From JACCZX01 sp038216465 (lineage in GTDB: Bacteria > Pseudomonadota > Gammaproteobacteria > Burkholderiales > Burkholderiaceae_F), in assembly GCA_038216465.1 (NCBI GenBank), contig JBBQQC010000002.1:146946-210945 (forward strand): DNA of 64,000 nt. Reading direction: 5' to 3'. The number at the start of each line of letters is the position of its first letter. Positions within the stretch are counted from its first letter, which is position 1. The notes under the pieces were generated by a model. That model searched no databases and was not told where the DNA came from. It worked only from the letters and a program-made list of their open reading frames with translations. This document shows, piece after piece, positions 25,181-34,015 of this stretch. The position numbers were made by a program, and so were the translations under genes.

Positions 25181-26473
25181 TCAGAATTTGTGGGTTCGCC
25201 ACGCAGCGAATAAAACTGCGCCGGCGCCGAGTTTGAGCAAGCACGGCAGCACCGCGTACGCAAACGCGAGCGCATCCAGCGCGGCCGTGTCGCGCACGCC
25301 GACACGGTAACCCAGCATCTCCAGTACAGGCAGCGCGATGCCGGCTGCCAGCGCCAGATTCAGCTTGTTGACCAGATTCCACAGGCCGAAGTACGCACCC
25401 TCGCGTGCGCCGGTATGGCCATTGGCGTCTATGACGCGGGCCAGCAGCGCGGGCGGCAAAGCCAGGTCCGCACCGAGCGCCGCACCGGAGAGCACGCAGA
25501 TGGCGGCGTACGCCGCGAAGGCTCCGGCGCCGAGCCAGTACGCCCAGACGAACGCGATGACCGCCAACACGATACCGATCAGCCACACGGCGTGCAGTCT
25601 GTAGCGCTGTGCCAGCTTCATCCACAGCGGCATGCTCGCGGCGCCGGCGACGAAGTACAGCGCTAGAAAAATGCCGGACTGCGGTTCGAGCTGCAATCGG
25701 TCGGCAATAAAGAACAGCACCAGCGACGCCGGAATCGCCGCCGCGATGCCGTTGACGACGAAAACCGCGAGTAGCCAGCGGAAGCGCCGCGTCACCAGCG
25801 GCGCCATCATCGAGCGCCATGGATTCATGGTTTCGACGGTGGCCGACAACGCCGGGCGCGGCGCAAATCGCACCAGCGCGGTCATCGCCAGGGCCAAGGT
25901 CACTGCGAAGACGATGATCAGGCTGCGCGCGCCGAACGCGTACGGAATCACCGCCGCGAGCACAACACCGGTCAGGCCAGCCCCTTCGCGCCACGCGGTG
26001 ACACGTGCCCGCCCGGCATCGTCGTGCGCGAGCTCGGCACCCCACGCCTGATACGCGATAGTCGCCAGCGAGTAGCCGAGGTAGGCGGCGATCAGCGTGG
26101 TGACGAGCCACCCGGTCGCGGCCGCGCTGGTCATGTCAGCCGGGGGCAGGAACATCAACACGAAGCCGGCCACAAGCGGGCCCAGCGCGAAGCAGATCGG
26201 GCGCAGGTAGGAACCGCGCTTCTTGCTAGCGTCAACCCACGCGCCGAGCAATGGATCCACGAACGCATCAAGCAGCCGCGCGCCGAGCAGAACAGAACCA
26301 ATAACCGTCAAGGCTAGCCCGGTCGCTTCGGCATAGAACTTCGGCACCAGGATGTAGACCGGTAGCGCCATCATCGCGAGCGGCATGCCGAGCAATGCAT
26401 AGGAGCCGAGGCTACGTGTACCGGCGCCGGTTTCGATGCGCGGCGGCACGTCGATAGCGGAAGTGGCGCGCAT
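25181..26473 (-). CDS. MFS transporter, GPH (sodium:sugar symporter-like) type
   Basis: A 430-residue membrane carrier with about 12 helices. LLGARLLDAFVDPLLGAWVDASKKRGSY in the first cytoplasmic loop and a REGAYFGLWNLVNKLNLALAAGI stretch near the C-terminal half are hallmarks of the GPH/melibiose-symporter-like group. Its neighbours act on lipids or oxidised molecules, so it may move a lipid-related product rather than a sugar (inference). It starts 11 bases after the repaired end of the chalcone-isomerase-like gene. Confidence 0.85.
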   Translation of the reverse strand: MRATSAIDVPPRIETGAGTRSLGSYALLGMPLAMMALPVYILVPKFYAEATGLALTVIGSVLLGARLLDAFVDPLLGAWVDASKKRGSYLRPICFALGPLVAGFVLMFLPPADMTSAAATGWLVTTLIAAYLGYSLATIAYQAWGAELAHDDAGRARVTAWREGAGLTGVVLAAVIPYAFGARSLIIVFAVTLALAMTALVRFAPRPALSATVETMNPWRSMMAPLVTRRFRWLLAVFVVNGIAAAIPASLVLFFIADRLQLEPQSGIFLALYFVAGAASMPLWMKLAQRYRLHAVWLIGIVLAVIAFVWAYWLGAGAFAAYAAICVLSGAALGADLALPPALLARVIDANGHTGAREGAYFGLWNLVNKLNLALAAGIALPVLEMLGYRVGVRDTAALDALAFAYAVLPCLLKLGAGAVLFAAWRTHKF

Positions 26474-26484
26474 CGGCGTTTGAC

Positions 26485-27050
26485 TTATGGGGGCGCCACT
26501 CGCTGCAGCAATTCGGCGCGCAGCTTAGGCGCGCTGGTTCGGGGGCTGAGCCAGATCGAAAAGAACGCACGGCCGAACGCGGGGTTGTCGACCGTGCCAA
26601 GCGCATGCGCATCGCAGTAAAAGCGCGTCATGCCGCCCGACAGGTGAACGCCTGTCAGTGTCTGCCCCGATGCAACGTCGGGAATAACTTCTTCATCTCA
26701 CGCAGCCACGCCGCCCGTTCTTCTTCGGTGCCGATGCCAAGCTTTTCGATCTCGTCGCGGCTGCGTTCGGCAATTGCTTTGCCGCTTAGATGGCGCACGT
26801 AAGTAATCTCGAGTGCGAAACTGTGCGACGCGAAATGGCCGGCGTCGAAGCTCCGTTCGGGAACGTACAGTCTCGCGTCATAGACGTTCAGGCCGAACCA
26901 CTTAAGTGTGCCGTGTCCGGCGAGCCGCGCAGTGCCTAGCTCGCGTGCGATGTACGTCGGCACCTCCGCCGCAACCGTCGATGGGTTGAGACTCGGTTGC
27001 GCAAGCGCCAACGCGGGCCAGGCGAGGCACCAGACCAGCGCACTACGCAT
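26485..27050 (-). pseudogene. Chalcone-isomerase-like exported protein, broken by a one-base frameshift
   Basis: The first frame gives a signal peptide (RSALVWCLAWPALALAQ) and the conserved core TARLAGHGTLKWFGLNVYDARLYVPE, LEITYVRHLSGKAIAERS and the WLREMKKLFP helix, then drifts to a stop at 26655. Read one base out of register from the GGG run at 26680–26682, the minus strand continues DVASGQTLTGVHLSGG, then MTRFYCDAHALGTVDNPAFG, then RAFFSIWLSPRTSAPKLRAE and a TAA at 26485. That is the normal C-terminal half of this family. One missing C explains everything; it is either a true disruption or a sequencing error in a homopolymer. The start overlaps the methyltransferase stop by 8 bases. Confidence 0.85.
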
Positions 27051-28287
27051 GGATCAGCGTGTATTGGACGACGTCGGTGTTTTTGCGTGCGAAAGCTGCT
27101 TCGCAGTACGCCAGATAGAACTGCCAGATGCGAACGAAGCGCTCGTCGAAACCCAGCGCACGTACGTCGGCCAGTCGCGACATGAAGCGCCGACTCCAGG
27201 TTGCCAGCGTGCGCGCGTAGTCGCGGCCAAACGCGTGTTCATCGATGACCTTGAGGCCGGCGCTGGCAGCCTGTGCTTTGAACGCGTTTGGCGATGGCAG
27301 CATGCCGCCTGGAAACACATACTGCTGGATGAAGTCGGTGCCAACTCGGTAGCGTGCAAACAGCTGGTCGGCGATCACGATCGTCTGCACACACGCGCGG
27401 CCGCCCGGCGCGAGACAGCGCCGCAGAGCCGCGAAGTAAGACGGCCAGTAAGCCTCGCCGACGGCTTCGAACATCTCGATCGATGCAATGCCGTCGTAGC
27501 ATCCGTTTTCGTCGCGGTAGTCCTGCAAGCGCAGATCAGCCGCGACCTGGCTGGAATGCAGGCGCGCCGTTCCATAGGCCAGTTGTTCGGGTGACAGCGT
27601 CAGCCCGGTGACCTTGTGACCCGCGGCACCTGCCGCCTCCGCAAAGCCGCCCCACCCGCAGCCGATTTCGAGCACGCGCGCTGCCGCCGGCAGCGCAAGT
27701 TGATCCAGCACGCGCCCGTATTTCGCGTGCTGTCCACGCGCGAGCGCGTCATCGCTCAACGGCGCGTGCGCGCCGCCGAGTGCGCCACCGAGCCACGCGC
27801 TCGAGTACGTCATCGTCGGGTCGAGCCACAGCCCGTAGAACTCGTTGCCGAGATCGTAGTGCGCGTGGATATTCTTCCTCGCGCGCGCCTTCGTGTTTCG
27901 ATTCAACAGGTGCCGCAGCCGATACGCGATGCGGCCGATCATCGTGCCGTAGAACACTTTCTCGGCGGCCTCGCGGTTATGGACGAAAAAGCCCAGCAGC
28001 TGCGCCAGATCCGAAGTCGTCCAGTCACCGGCGATATACGACTCGGCAAAGCCGATATCACCGCTTTTTAGCGCAGCACCGACGACGTTCCAGTTGGCCA
28101 GGCGAAGATCGGCGCGCTCTTCGGAGCGCGGGTTGCCGTAGTGCGCGCGTTGACCGTCGGGAAAGACGATGTCGAGATGGCCGTGCTGCAGTCTCTCCAG
28201 CAGGCCAATCGCGAGCTTGCACTGCGCCGGAAAATGCGACGTATCGAGCGCGGCCGGGTGGCGAAATACGAGGGTGAGCTCGTTCAT
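27043..28287 (-). CDS. Cyclopropane-fatty-acyl-phospholipid synthase family methyltransferase
   Basis: A 414-residue SAM-dependent methyltransferase. An N-terminal domain binds lipid (LLERLQHGHLDIVFPDG). KNIHAHYDLGNEFYGLWLD, MTYSSAW, the SAM loop LEIGCGWGGFAEAA, and QQYVFPGGMLPS are Cfa signatures. It would add a methylene or methyl group to unsaturated acyl chains in membrane phospholipids. In other proteobacteria a homologue in the same gene company (FAD oxidoreductase, DUF1365, SDR) is linked to methylated or furan fatty acids under photo-oxidative stress, so either product is possible. Gap to DUF1365 is 6 bases. Confidence 0.93.
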   Translation of the reverse strand: MNELTLVFRHPAALDTSHFPAQCKLAIGLLERLQHGHLDIVFPDGQRAHYGNPRSEERADLRLANWNVVGAALKSGDIGFAESYIAGDWTTSDLAQLLGFFVHNREAAEKVFYGTMIGRIAYRLRHLLNRNTKARARKNIHAHYDLGNEFYGLWLDPTMTYSSAWLGGALGGAHAPLSDDALARGQHAKYGRVLDQLALPAAARVLEIGCGWGGFAEAAGAAGHKVTGLTLSPEQLAYGTARLHSSQVAADLRLQDYRDENGCYDGIASIEMFEAVGEAYWPSYFAALRRCLAPGGRACVQTIVIADQLFARYRVGTDFIQQYVFPGGMLPSPNAFKAQAASAGLKVIDEHAFGRDYARTLATWSRRFMSRLADVRALGFDERFVRIWQFYLAYCEAAFARKNTDVVQYTLIHA

Positions 28288-28293
28288 TAGGTC

Positions 28294-29082
28294 CTACCGC
28301 GTGACATTGACCGCCGGCGGCGCCGGCTTTGATATGAGCGGAACGCGTTTGAGCCATAGCCGAAAGGCCTGCCAATGGATGCGCGCGACAACGCCGAAGG
28401 CGAACAACGGATAGCGAACCAGTGCACGCATCAGGGTCTTGTTTGTCAACGTAACGAGTGCGCCGGACACCGAGGTTTGCAGCAGCGGCCCGACCGCGTC
28501 TTCGTAGTCGATACGTCCGATGAAGCGCTTCGGATGTGCGGTAGACGCCTCGCCCAGCATGAAGCGGAAGCGATAGTGGCCGTCGACCGGATAAAACGGC
28601 GAAACGTGAAACACCTTGCGCGCGCAGAGCTCTTCACCCCACACCAGCGGCCGACCATCTTGGTGCGCCAGCAGGTAGAAGTGGCGTTCACCGAACGTGT
28701 TGTTGACCTCGCAAACGGCGGCGCGCAGGGCGCCGTCGGTACGGTGCGCAAACCAGAAACTAACCGGATTGAAGACGTAGCCGAACAGGCGCGGAAACGT
28801 GTGCAGCCACACTTCGCCGTCTGCGTCGGTGACCCCTTCGAGGCGCAGCAGATCGTCGAACCAGCTAAGCAGCGGCCGGCCGTCGCCATGATCGGCGTCG
28901 TTGACGCTCAAGACTGCCCGCCGATTGAATTTCAGCCAGGAAAATCGCCCCGGCGTGCGCGCCAGCGACCGCAACGGCAACCGCAGAAACCACGCTGCGT
29001 AGGTGAAGCGATTGGTCGCCAAGCGCAGTCGTGCATGGCGAATCTGTCCGAAGCCGATCTCCGGCCGGTGGTCCGCGCGCAT
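28294..29082 (-). CDS. DUF1365 family protein
   Basis: A 262-residue protein of unknown function. Family hallmarks are QIRHARLRLATNRFTYAAWF at the start, LHTFPRLFGYVFNPVSFWFA in the middle (FGYVFNPVSF is nearly invariant) and NTFGERHFYLL. ATG at 29082 begins just before the conserved core; an in-frame GTG at 29169 would overlap the FAD gene end. DUF1365 nearly always sits between an FAD oxidoreductase and a Cfa-like enzyme, as here, so it probably takes part in the same lipid modification. Confidence 0.88.
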   Translation of the reverse strand: MRADHRPEIGFGQIRHARLRLATNRFTYAAWFLRLPLRSLARTPGRFSWLKFNRRAVLSVNDADHGDGRPLLSWFDDLLRLEGVTDADGEVWLHTFPRLFGYVFNPVSFWFAHRTDGALRAAVCEVNNTFGERHFYLLAHQDGRPLVWGEELCARKVFHVSPFYPVDGHYRFRFMLGEASTAHPKRFIGRIDYEDAVGPLLQTSVSGALVTLTNKTLMRALVRYPLFAFGVVARIHWQAFRLWLKRVPLISKPAPPAVNVTR

Positions 29083-29152
29083 CAATGAAGCCCTCGTTCC
29101 CCTGCTTTTGTTACGGCTCAGTCTAATGAACGGATGCGTGGCGGCACTGAAA

Positions 29153-30445
29153 TCAAGCGGGCGTTCCACTCGGCGCAGAGGTTAGCGGGGCGAGCGCCGC
29201 AGCCACCTCCAGACCCGACTTCAACCCGTCTTCATGGAACCCGTACCCGGTCCAGGCGCCGGCAAACCAGACTTGCCGCCGCCCCTGAACGGCCGGCAGC
29301 CGTTGTTGAGCGGCGATCGCCACGCGATCGAAGACCGGATGGCTGTACTCGATCTGCGCCATCGTCATCTGCGCGCGCGGCTCGTGGCGCGGATTCAGGC
29401 TCAACAGCAGCGGCGTCCTGAACGGCAGCGGTTGCAGCTTGTTCAGCAGGTAGGTCACCGAAACCGACAGGTCGCCGGCGGCGTTACCGTCATCGCTCAG
29501 ATAGTTCCACGACGACCACACCTTGCGATTGTCGGGCAGCAGGCGCGGATCGGTGTGCAGCCAGGCTCGATTGGACTGGTAGCGGACGTGGCCCAGGATC
29601 GATTGCTCGTCGTCATCGGCGTCCTGCAGCATTTCAAGTGATTGATCGCTGTGGCACGCCAGCACAACGTGGTCGAAGCGATGTGTGCCGCGGCGGCTTT
29701 GCACGACCACCTGATGCATTGATGCATCGCGCGTAACTGCAGTCACGGCCTCGTCGACGTGGACGTCGCCGAGCGTGGCGCAAATTTTCGTGACGTACTG
29801 CCGTGCACCGCCGTGCACCGTGAACCATTGCGGCCGACCGGAAATCTGCAGCAGGCCGTGGTTGTGGCAAAAGCGTGCAAACGTGGCGATCGGGTAGTCG
29901 AGCATCGTCGCAATCGGGCACGACCAGATAGCCGCCGCCATCGGCAGCAGATACCAGCGGCGAAACGGTTCTCCATAGCGGTGCGTGTCGAGAAATTCTC
30001 CCAACGAGATGTCTTCGTGTGCTTCTTCGATAATTGCGATGCGAGTCGCGTGCCGATTAAAACGCAGAAGGTCACGCAGCATCGCAATGAAGCGCGGCGA
30101 TACCAGGTTGCGCCGCTGTGCGAAGACGGTGTCGAGGCTGGTGCCGGCCCATTCAAGCGCGCGACCGCCAGAATGCCGCACGCTCAAACCGAATGACATA
30201 TCGCTTTTCGCGGTCGGGATCGCAAGTTCGGCGAACAGCTGAATCAACTGGGGGTAGGTACGCTCGTTGTAGACCAGAAAGCCGGTGTCGACCGGGTACG
30301 TGAGGCCGTCGAGCGTCACGTCGATCGTGTTGGTATGGCCACCCGGCTGCGCGGCGGCTTCGTACAGCGTTACATCGTGCCGGCCGCGCAATGCATACGC
30401 AGCGGCGAGGCCTGAAATGCCAGCACCTACAACCGCAACTCTCAT
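29153..30445 (-). CDS. FAD-dependent oxidoreductase (amine oxidase/desaturase-like)
   Basis: A 430-residue flavoprotein. The dinucleotide motif VAVVGAGISGLAAAYAL begins at residue 3, and the second FAD-contact stretch YEAAAQPGGHTNTIDV follows. A C-terminal AGAWTGYGFHEDGLKSGLEVA closes the FAD site as in phytoene-desaturase/amine-oxidase relatives. It overlaps folE2 by four bases (ATGA). In related clusters this protein partners with DUF1365 and Cfa; an oxidation of a membrane acyl chain is the likely reaction but is not proven here. Confidence 0.9.
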   Translation of the reverse strand: MRVAVVGAGISGLAAAYALRGRHDVTLYEAAAQPGGHTNTIDVTLDGLTYPVDTGFLVYNERTYPQLIQLFAELAIPTAKSDMSFGLSVRHSGGRALEWAGTSLDTVFAQRRNLVSPRFIAMLRDLLRFNRHATRIAIIEEAHEDISLGEFLDTHRYGEPFRRWYLLPMAAAIWSCPIATMLDYPIATFARFCHNHGLLQISGRPQWFTVHGGARQYVTKICATLGDVHVDEAVTAVTRDASMHQVVVQSRRGTHRFDHVVLACHSDQSLEMLQDADDDEQSILGHVRYQSNRAWLHTDPRLLPDNRKVWSSWNYLSDDGNAAGDLSVSVTYLLNKLQPLPFRTPLLLSLNPRHEPRAQMTMAQIEYSHPVFDRVAIAAQQRLPAVQGRRQVWFAGAWTGYGFHEDGLKSGLEVAAALAPLTSAPSGTPA

Positions 30446-31266
30446 GCGCGGCGAGTGTTGTGCCGCCGGTCGTCCTGTTTTGTGTGCTTTATCAGCGCGT
30501 AGGCTGAATGATTGTGAATCGACTCGAAGTTTTCAGCTTCGACTGTGTAGGCAGAGATGCGAGCGTCGTTGTTCAGCGCGAGCGCAACATCCCGCACGAC
30601 GTCTTCGACGAACTTCGGATTGTTGTAGGCGCGTTCGGTGACGAATTTTTCGTCGGGGCGTTTCAGCAAACCCCAGATTTCGCATGACGACGCATCTTCG
30701 GCGATGCGGATCTGTTGCTCGACCGCGATTTCCGCGGCGAGCACCGCGGCGATCGTGATGTGCGCGCGCTGATTGTGCGCACCGTAATCCGAAACCTTCT
30801 TGCTGCACGGGCACAGGCTGGTGACCGGCACCACGACTTTCTGCTGGAAGCGGGTCGCCGCACCGTCCGTTTCGATCGTAAACGTCAACTGATAATCCAT
30901 CAGGCTCTCGACGCCCGACACCGGAGCGGTCTTGGTGACGAAAAAAGGCATTCGCATCGCGATGTGGCCGCTGCGCGCGTCGAGCCGCTCAAGCATCCCG
31001 CTGAGCAGGGTCTGCATCGACTTCATCGACAGCGGCTCGGTATGACTCTGCAGTACGTCGACGAAGCGCGACATGTGCGTGCCTTTCTGCTCGGCCGGCA
31101 AGCCGACGTACATGTCGATCGATGCCACCGACGCCTGCGGGCCGCGCACGCTGGCAATCAGCACCGGGTGCGTCATCGACTTGACGCCGACACGCTGGAT
31201 CGCGAGGTCGCGGCGGTCGACGCCGGACTGCACGTCGGGCAGGAACAGGTCGTCCGGTGCGTTCAT
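30442..31266 (-). CDS. folE2: GTP cyclohydrolase I type IB (FolE2)
   Basis: A 274-residue FolE2 enzyme converting GTP to 7,8-dihydroneopterin triphosphate, the entry to folate and (deaza)purine-derived cofactors. GTHMSRFVD (near residue 64) and the metal-binding cysteine region TSLCPCSKKVSDYGAHNQR (C152, C154) are diagnostic, as are LMDYQLTFTIE and the C-terminal NHSAYALI. FolE2 tolerates several metals and is often induced in zinc limitation. Both ends overlap neighbours by ATGA (Gpx upstream, FAD gene downstream), which places it in the redox/lipid run rather than a folate operon. Confidence 0.95.
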   Translation of the reverse strand: MNAPDDLFLPDVQSGVDRRDLAIQRVGVKSMTHPVLIASVRGPQASVASIDMYVGLPAEQKGTHMSRFVDVLQSHTEPLSMKSMQTLLSGMLERLDARSGHIAMRMPFFVTKTAPVSGVESLMDYQLTFTIETDGAATRFQQKVVVPVTSLCPCSKKVSDYGAHNQRAHITIAAVLAAEIAVEQQIRIAEDASSCEIWGLLKRPDEKFVTERAYNNPKFVEDVVRDVALALNNDARISAYTVEAENFESIHNHSAYALIKHTKQDDRRHNTRRA

Positions 31267-31838
31267 TGTTTCATTGCTGCGTTGAGCAAGCTTTCGATCT
31301 GCGCCGTTAGTCGCTTGTCTGAGGGGATCGTGTCGCTCGAATACGCCGCGACCACTTTACCGTCGCGGTCGATCAGATACTTGTGAAAGTTCCATTTGGG
31401 CGGTTGTCCGGTGCTCTTCGATAGCGCGGCAAAAAACGGGTTGGCTGCCGGCCCCGCCACCGAAGATTTGGCGAACATCGGAAACTTGACGCCATAGGTA
31501 TTGAAACAGAAGTCCGCGATCTCCTTGTTGTCCGTCTTTTCCTGGTTGCCGAAATCGCCGGACGGAAAACCCAGCACGGTCAGCCCGCGCGCCGCGTACT
31601 GCGCGTGCAGTTTTTCCAGCCCCTCATATTGCGGCGTAAAGCCGCAGTAGCTCGCGGTGTTCACGACCAGCAGCACGCGGCCTTGATACTGACAGAGCGG
31701 CTGCGGCGACTCGTCCTGCAGTTTCGGAAACGTATGGTTCAACAACGGCGGACAGGTCTGCGCCGACGCAGCGGCGGAGAGCACAGAAGCTCCGATGATC
31801 ATCAGCGTGAAGGCAACGGCTTGCAGTCGTGTGGGCAT
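31263..31838 (-). CDS. Glutathione peroxidase family protein, exported
   Basis: A 191-residue Cys-type peroxidase. An N-terminal signal peptide (about 1–27, ending AAASAQ) predicts a periplasmic location. The catalytic tetrad is complete: C65 (NTASYCGFTPQYEGLE), Q99 (FPSGDFGNQE), W149 and N150 (PKWNFHKYL). It would reduce hydroperoxides, probably with thioredoxin-like donors. ATG at 31838 follows an AGGATGG ribosome-binding site; the longer frame to 31871 is unnecessary. It is the first gene of the leftward ten-gene run, with a 132-base divergent region to the rightward SDR. Confidence 0.92.
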   Translation of the reverse strand: MPTRLQAVAFTLMIIGASVLSAAASAQTCPPLLNHTFPKLQDESPQPLCQYQGRVLLVVNTASYCGFTPQYEGLEKLHAQYAARGLTVLGFPSGDFGNQEKTDNKEIADFCFNTYGVKFPMFAKSSVAGPAANPFFAALSKSTGQPPKWNFHKYLIDRDGKVVAAYSSDTIPSDKRLTAQIESLLNAAMKQ

Positions 31839-31970
31839 GTTCCATCCTGCGCAGCGCGCGGGTGTCAACAACCGATGCTAGCGAGTTTGTAATTTGGGTC
31901 AACTCGGGTAGAAGGGCGGTTTATTCGGCCAGTTCGCCACCATTTGCGGCGGGCTGCATCATCGAAGGTC

Positions 31971-32753
31971 ATGAAGCTTGCTCAACGAGTCGCCGTCATT
32001 ACCGGCGCAGGACAGGGGATCGGCGCCGCGTGCGCGCGTCTGTTTGCGGCGCACGGCGCGATGGTCTTGATTGCCGATGTTAACGAAGCGAGCGGCGGGG
32101 CGTTGGCCAAAGAGATTGTCGAGGCCGGCGGCGCCGCGGCGTTTCATCGCACCGATGTCTCTGTACGTAGCGATTGCGACGCGTTGGTCGAGCGCGCTGC
32201 TGCGCTGTTTGAGCGAGTTGACATCCTCGTCAATAACGCCGGCATCGTTCATGGCGCCGAGTTCCTCGACCTCGCCGAAGAGGATTTCGATCGCGTGCTG
32301 CGGGTCAACCTGAAAGGTGCATTCCTGTGCGGCCAGGCCGCCGCCCGCCGCATGATCTCGCAACCGGCGCGCGTCGACGGCCAGCGCGGCGTGATTATCA
32401 ATATGTCGAGCATCAACTCGGTGGTTGCGATTCCGAATCAGATCGCTTACACCGTCAGCAAGGGCGGTCTGAATCAGTTGACCAAGGTGATGGCGCTGGC
32501 GCTCGCCCCGCACGCGATCCGCGTGATGGGCATCGGTCCCGGCTCGATCGCGACTGACATGCTGAAGAAGGCGGTGCTCACCGAAGGGCCGGCACGCGCG
32601 CGCATCATGTCGCGCACGCCACTGCAGCGGCTGGGCGAGCCCGAAGAAATCGCGAAGGTGGCTCTGTTTCTTGCTAGCGACGATGCGTCGTACATGACGG
32701 GCAGCACGATCTATCCGGACGGCGGGCGGCTGGCACTCAACTACACGGTGTAA
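31971..32753 (+). CDS. SDR-family oxidoreductase
   Basis: A 260-residue classical SDR similar to FabG-type dehydrogenases. The cofactor motif is TGAGQGIGAACARLF, with NNAGIVHG, the serine in INMSSINSV, YTVSKGGLNQL (Tyr/Lys) and a C-terminal SDDASYMTGSTIYPDGG. ATG at 31971 follows AAGG by 3 bases and directly precedes the first strand. It is divergent from Gpx and followed by an MFS gene 44 bases later; the substrate could be a secondary alcohol or sugar derivative. Confidence 0.9.
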   Translation: MKLAQRVAVITGAGQGIGAACARLFAAHGAMVLIADVNEASGGALAKEIVEAGGAAAFHRTDVSVRSDCDALVERAAALFERVDILVNNAGIVHGAEFLDLAEEDFDRVLRVNLKGAFLCGQAAARRMISQPARVDGQRGVIINMSSINSVVAIPNQIAYTVSKGGLNQLTKVMALALAPHAIRVMGIGPGSIATDMLKKAVLTEGPARARIMSRTPLQRLGEPEEIAKVALFLASDDASYMTGSTIYPDGGRLALNYTV

Positions 32754-32797
32754 TCATTTCCCCAGGTCTGACGCTCGACTCTGCGCGCGAGCGCCGC

Positions 32798-34015
32798 ATG
32801 CTGCTCACGTTGGCGGCGATCCAGTTCACCACGGTGCTCGACTTCATGGTGATCATGCCGCTCGCTCCGCAGTTTTCGCGCGCGTTTGGACTCTCGACGC
32901 AGCAATTCGGATGGCTGATTTCCGCCTACACATTTGCGGCGGCGATTGCCGGCGTGATCGCGTCCGTGGTGATCGAGCGCTTCGAGCGCAAGCGATTGCT
33001 GCTCGCGATGTACGCCGGTTTTGTTGCGGCGGCCATCGTTACCGCCAGCGCGCAGAGCTTCCCGCTGATGTTGCTGGCGCGGGCGTTGGCGGGGATATTC
33101 GGTGGCGTCCTTTATGGGGTGATTTTCACGATCATCGGCGACACAATTCCGGAAGCTCGGCGCGGACACGCCACCGGCGTTGTGATGACGTCTTTCGCCA
33201 TCGCTACGGTAGCCGGCGTTCCCCTAGCCCTATGGTTGTCGAACGCATTCAACTGGCGTGCGGCGTTTGTCGTGGTCGCCGTCTCCGGCGCCGTCAATGC
33301 ATCGATTGCGCGGAGCACACTGCCCAATGTGGCGCGCGCGCTTCCGGCGGCCGCTGAAAAGCGCCACGAGGTCGAGATGTGGAGCGAATTCATGCGCACG
33401 CTGACGTACCCGAATCACTTGCGCGCGTTCGTCTTCACCTTGCTGATGATGATTTCGGGGTTCATGGTGATTCCGTACGTCAGTCTTTACATGACTTCGA
33501 ACATCGGCTTGCCGGAGTCGCAGCTGCCGCTGGTATATCTGGCGGGTGGTGTTGCCACGTTCTTTACGGCGCGCTGGTTCGGGCGCTGGGCGGATCGCGA
33601 CGGCAAGCGCAGGGTCTATCGCTGGATTGCACTGATTTCAATGGCACCGCTGCTGATCATCACGCACGCACCCGCACTGCCGCTGGCGGGCACCCTCGCG
33701 ATTGCGGTGATGTTCTTCGTTTTCGTTTCCGGCCGCATGGTGCCGGGCATGGCGGTCGTCACCAGCGCCGCGCGCCCGGGAGGACGCGCCGCTTTCATGA
33801 CACTGAACGGCTCGGTGATGCAGATCGGCTCCGGCATCGCCGCCACGGCCAGCGGTGCGCTGATTCAGCGGCTGCCGTCGGGGATGCTGCAGCACTACAA
33901 CTGGGTCGGCTGGATCGCGGTGGCGGCGACACTGGTCGCGATCTGGTGGGTCGGCAACATCGAAACGCTCGATGCAACGCCGGTGCTTCCTATTATCGAA
34001 GAGCCGATCAGCTAG
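32798..34015 (+). CDS. MFS transporter
   Basis: A 405-residue carrier with about 12 helices. The first helix (TLAAIQFTTVLDFMVIMPLA) and GRWADRDGKRRVYRW between helices 8 and 9 fit the AraJ/drug-efflux-like DHA1 subset. The chosen ATG (32798) lacks a clear ribosome-binding site; the frame stays open upstream (LTLDSARERR) without an ATG or GTG, so the true start could be a rarer codon slightly earlier. The stop TAG shares CTAG (34012–34015) with the PhaM stop on the other strand. Substrate unknown. Confidence 0.87.
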   Translation: MLLTLAAIQFTTVLDFMVIMPLAPQFSRAFGLSTQQFGWLISAYTFAAAIAGVIASVVIERFERKRLLLAMYAGFVAAAIVTASAQSFPLMLLARALAGIFGGVLYGVIFTIIGDTIPEARRGHATGVVMTSFAIATVAGVPLALWLSNAFNWRAAFVVVAVSGAVNASIARSTLPNVARALPAAAEKRHEVEMWSEFMRTLTYPNHLRAFVFTLLMMISGFMVIPYVSLYMTSNIGLPESQLPLVYLAGGVATFFTARWFGRWADRDGKRRVYRWIALISMAPLLIITHAPALPLAGTLAIAVMFFVFVSGRMVPGMAVVTSAARPGGRAAFMTLNGSVMQIGSGIAATASGALIQRLPSGMLQHYNWVGWIAVAATLVAIWWVGNIETLDATPVLPIIEEPIS

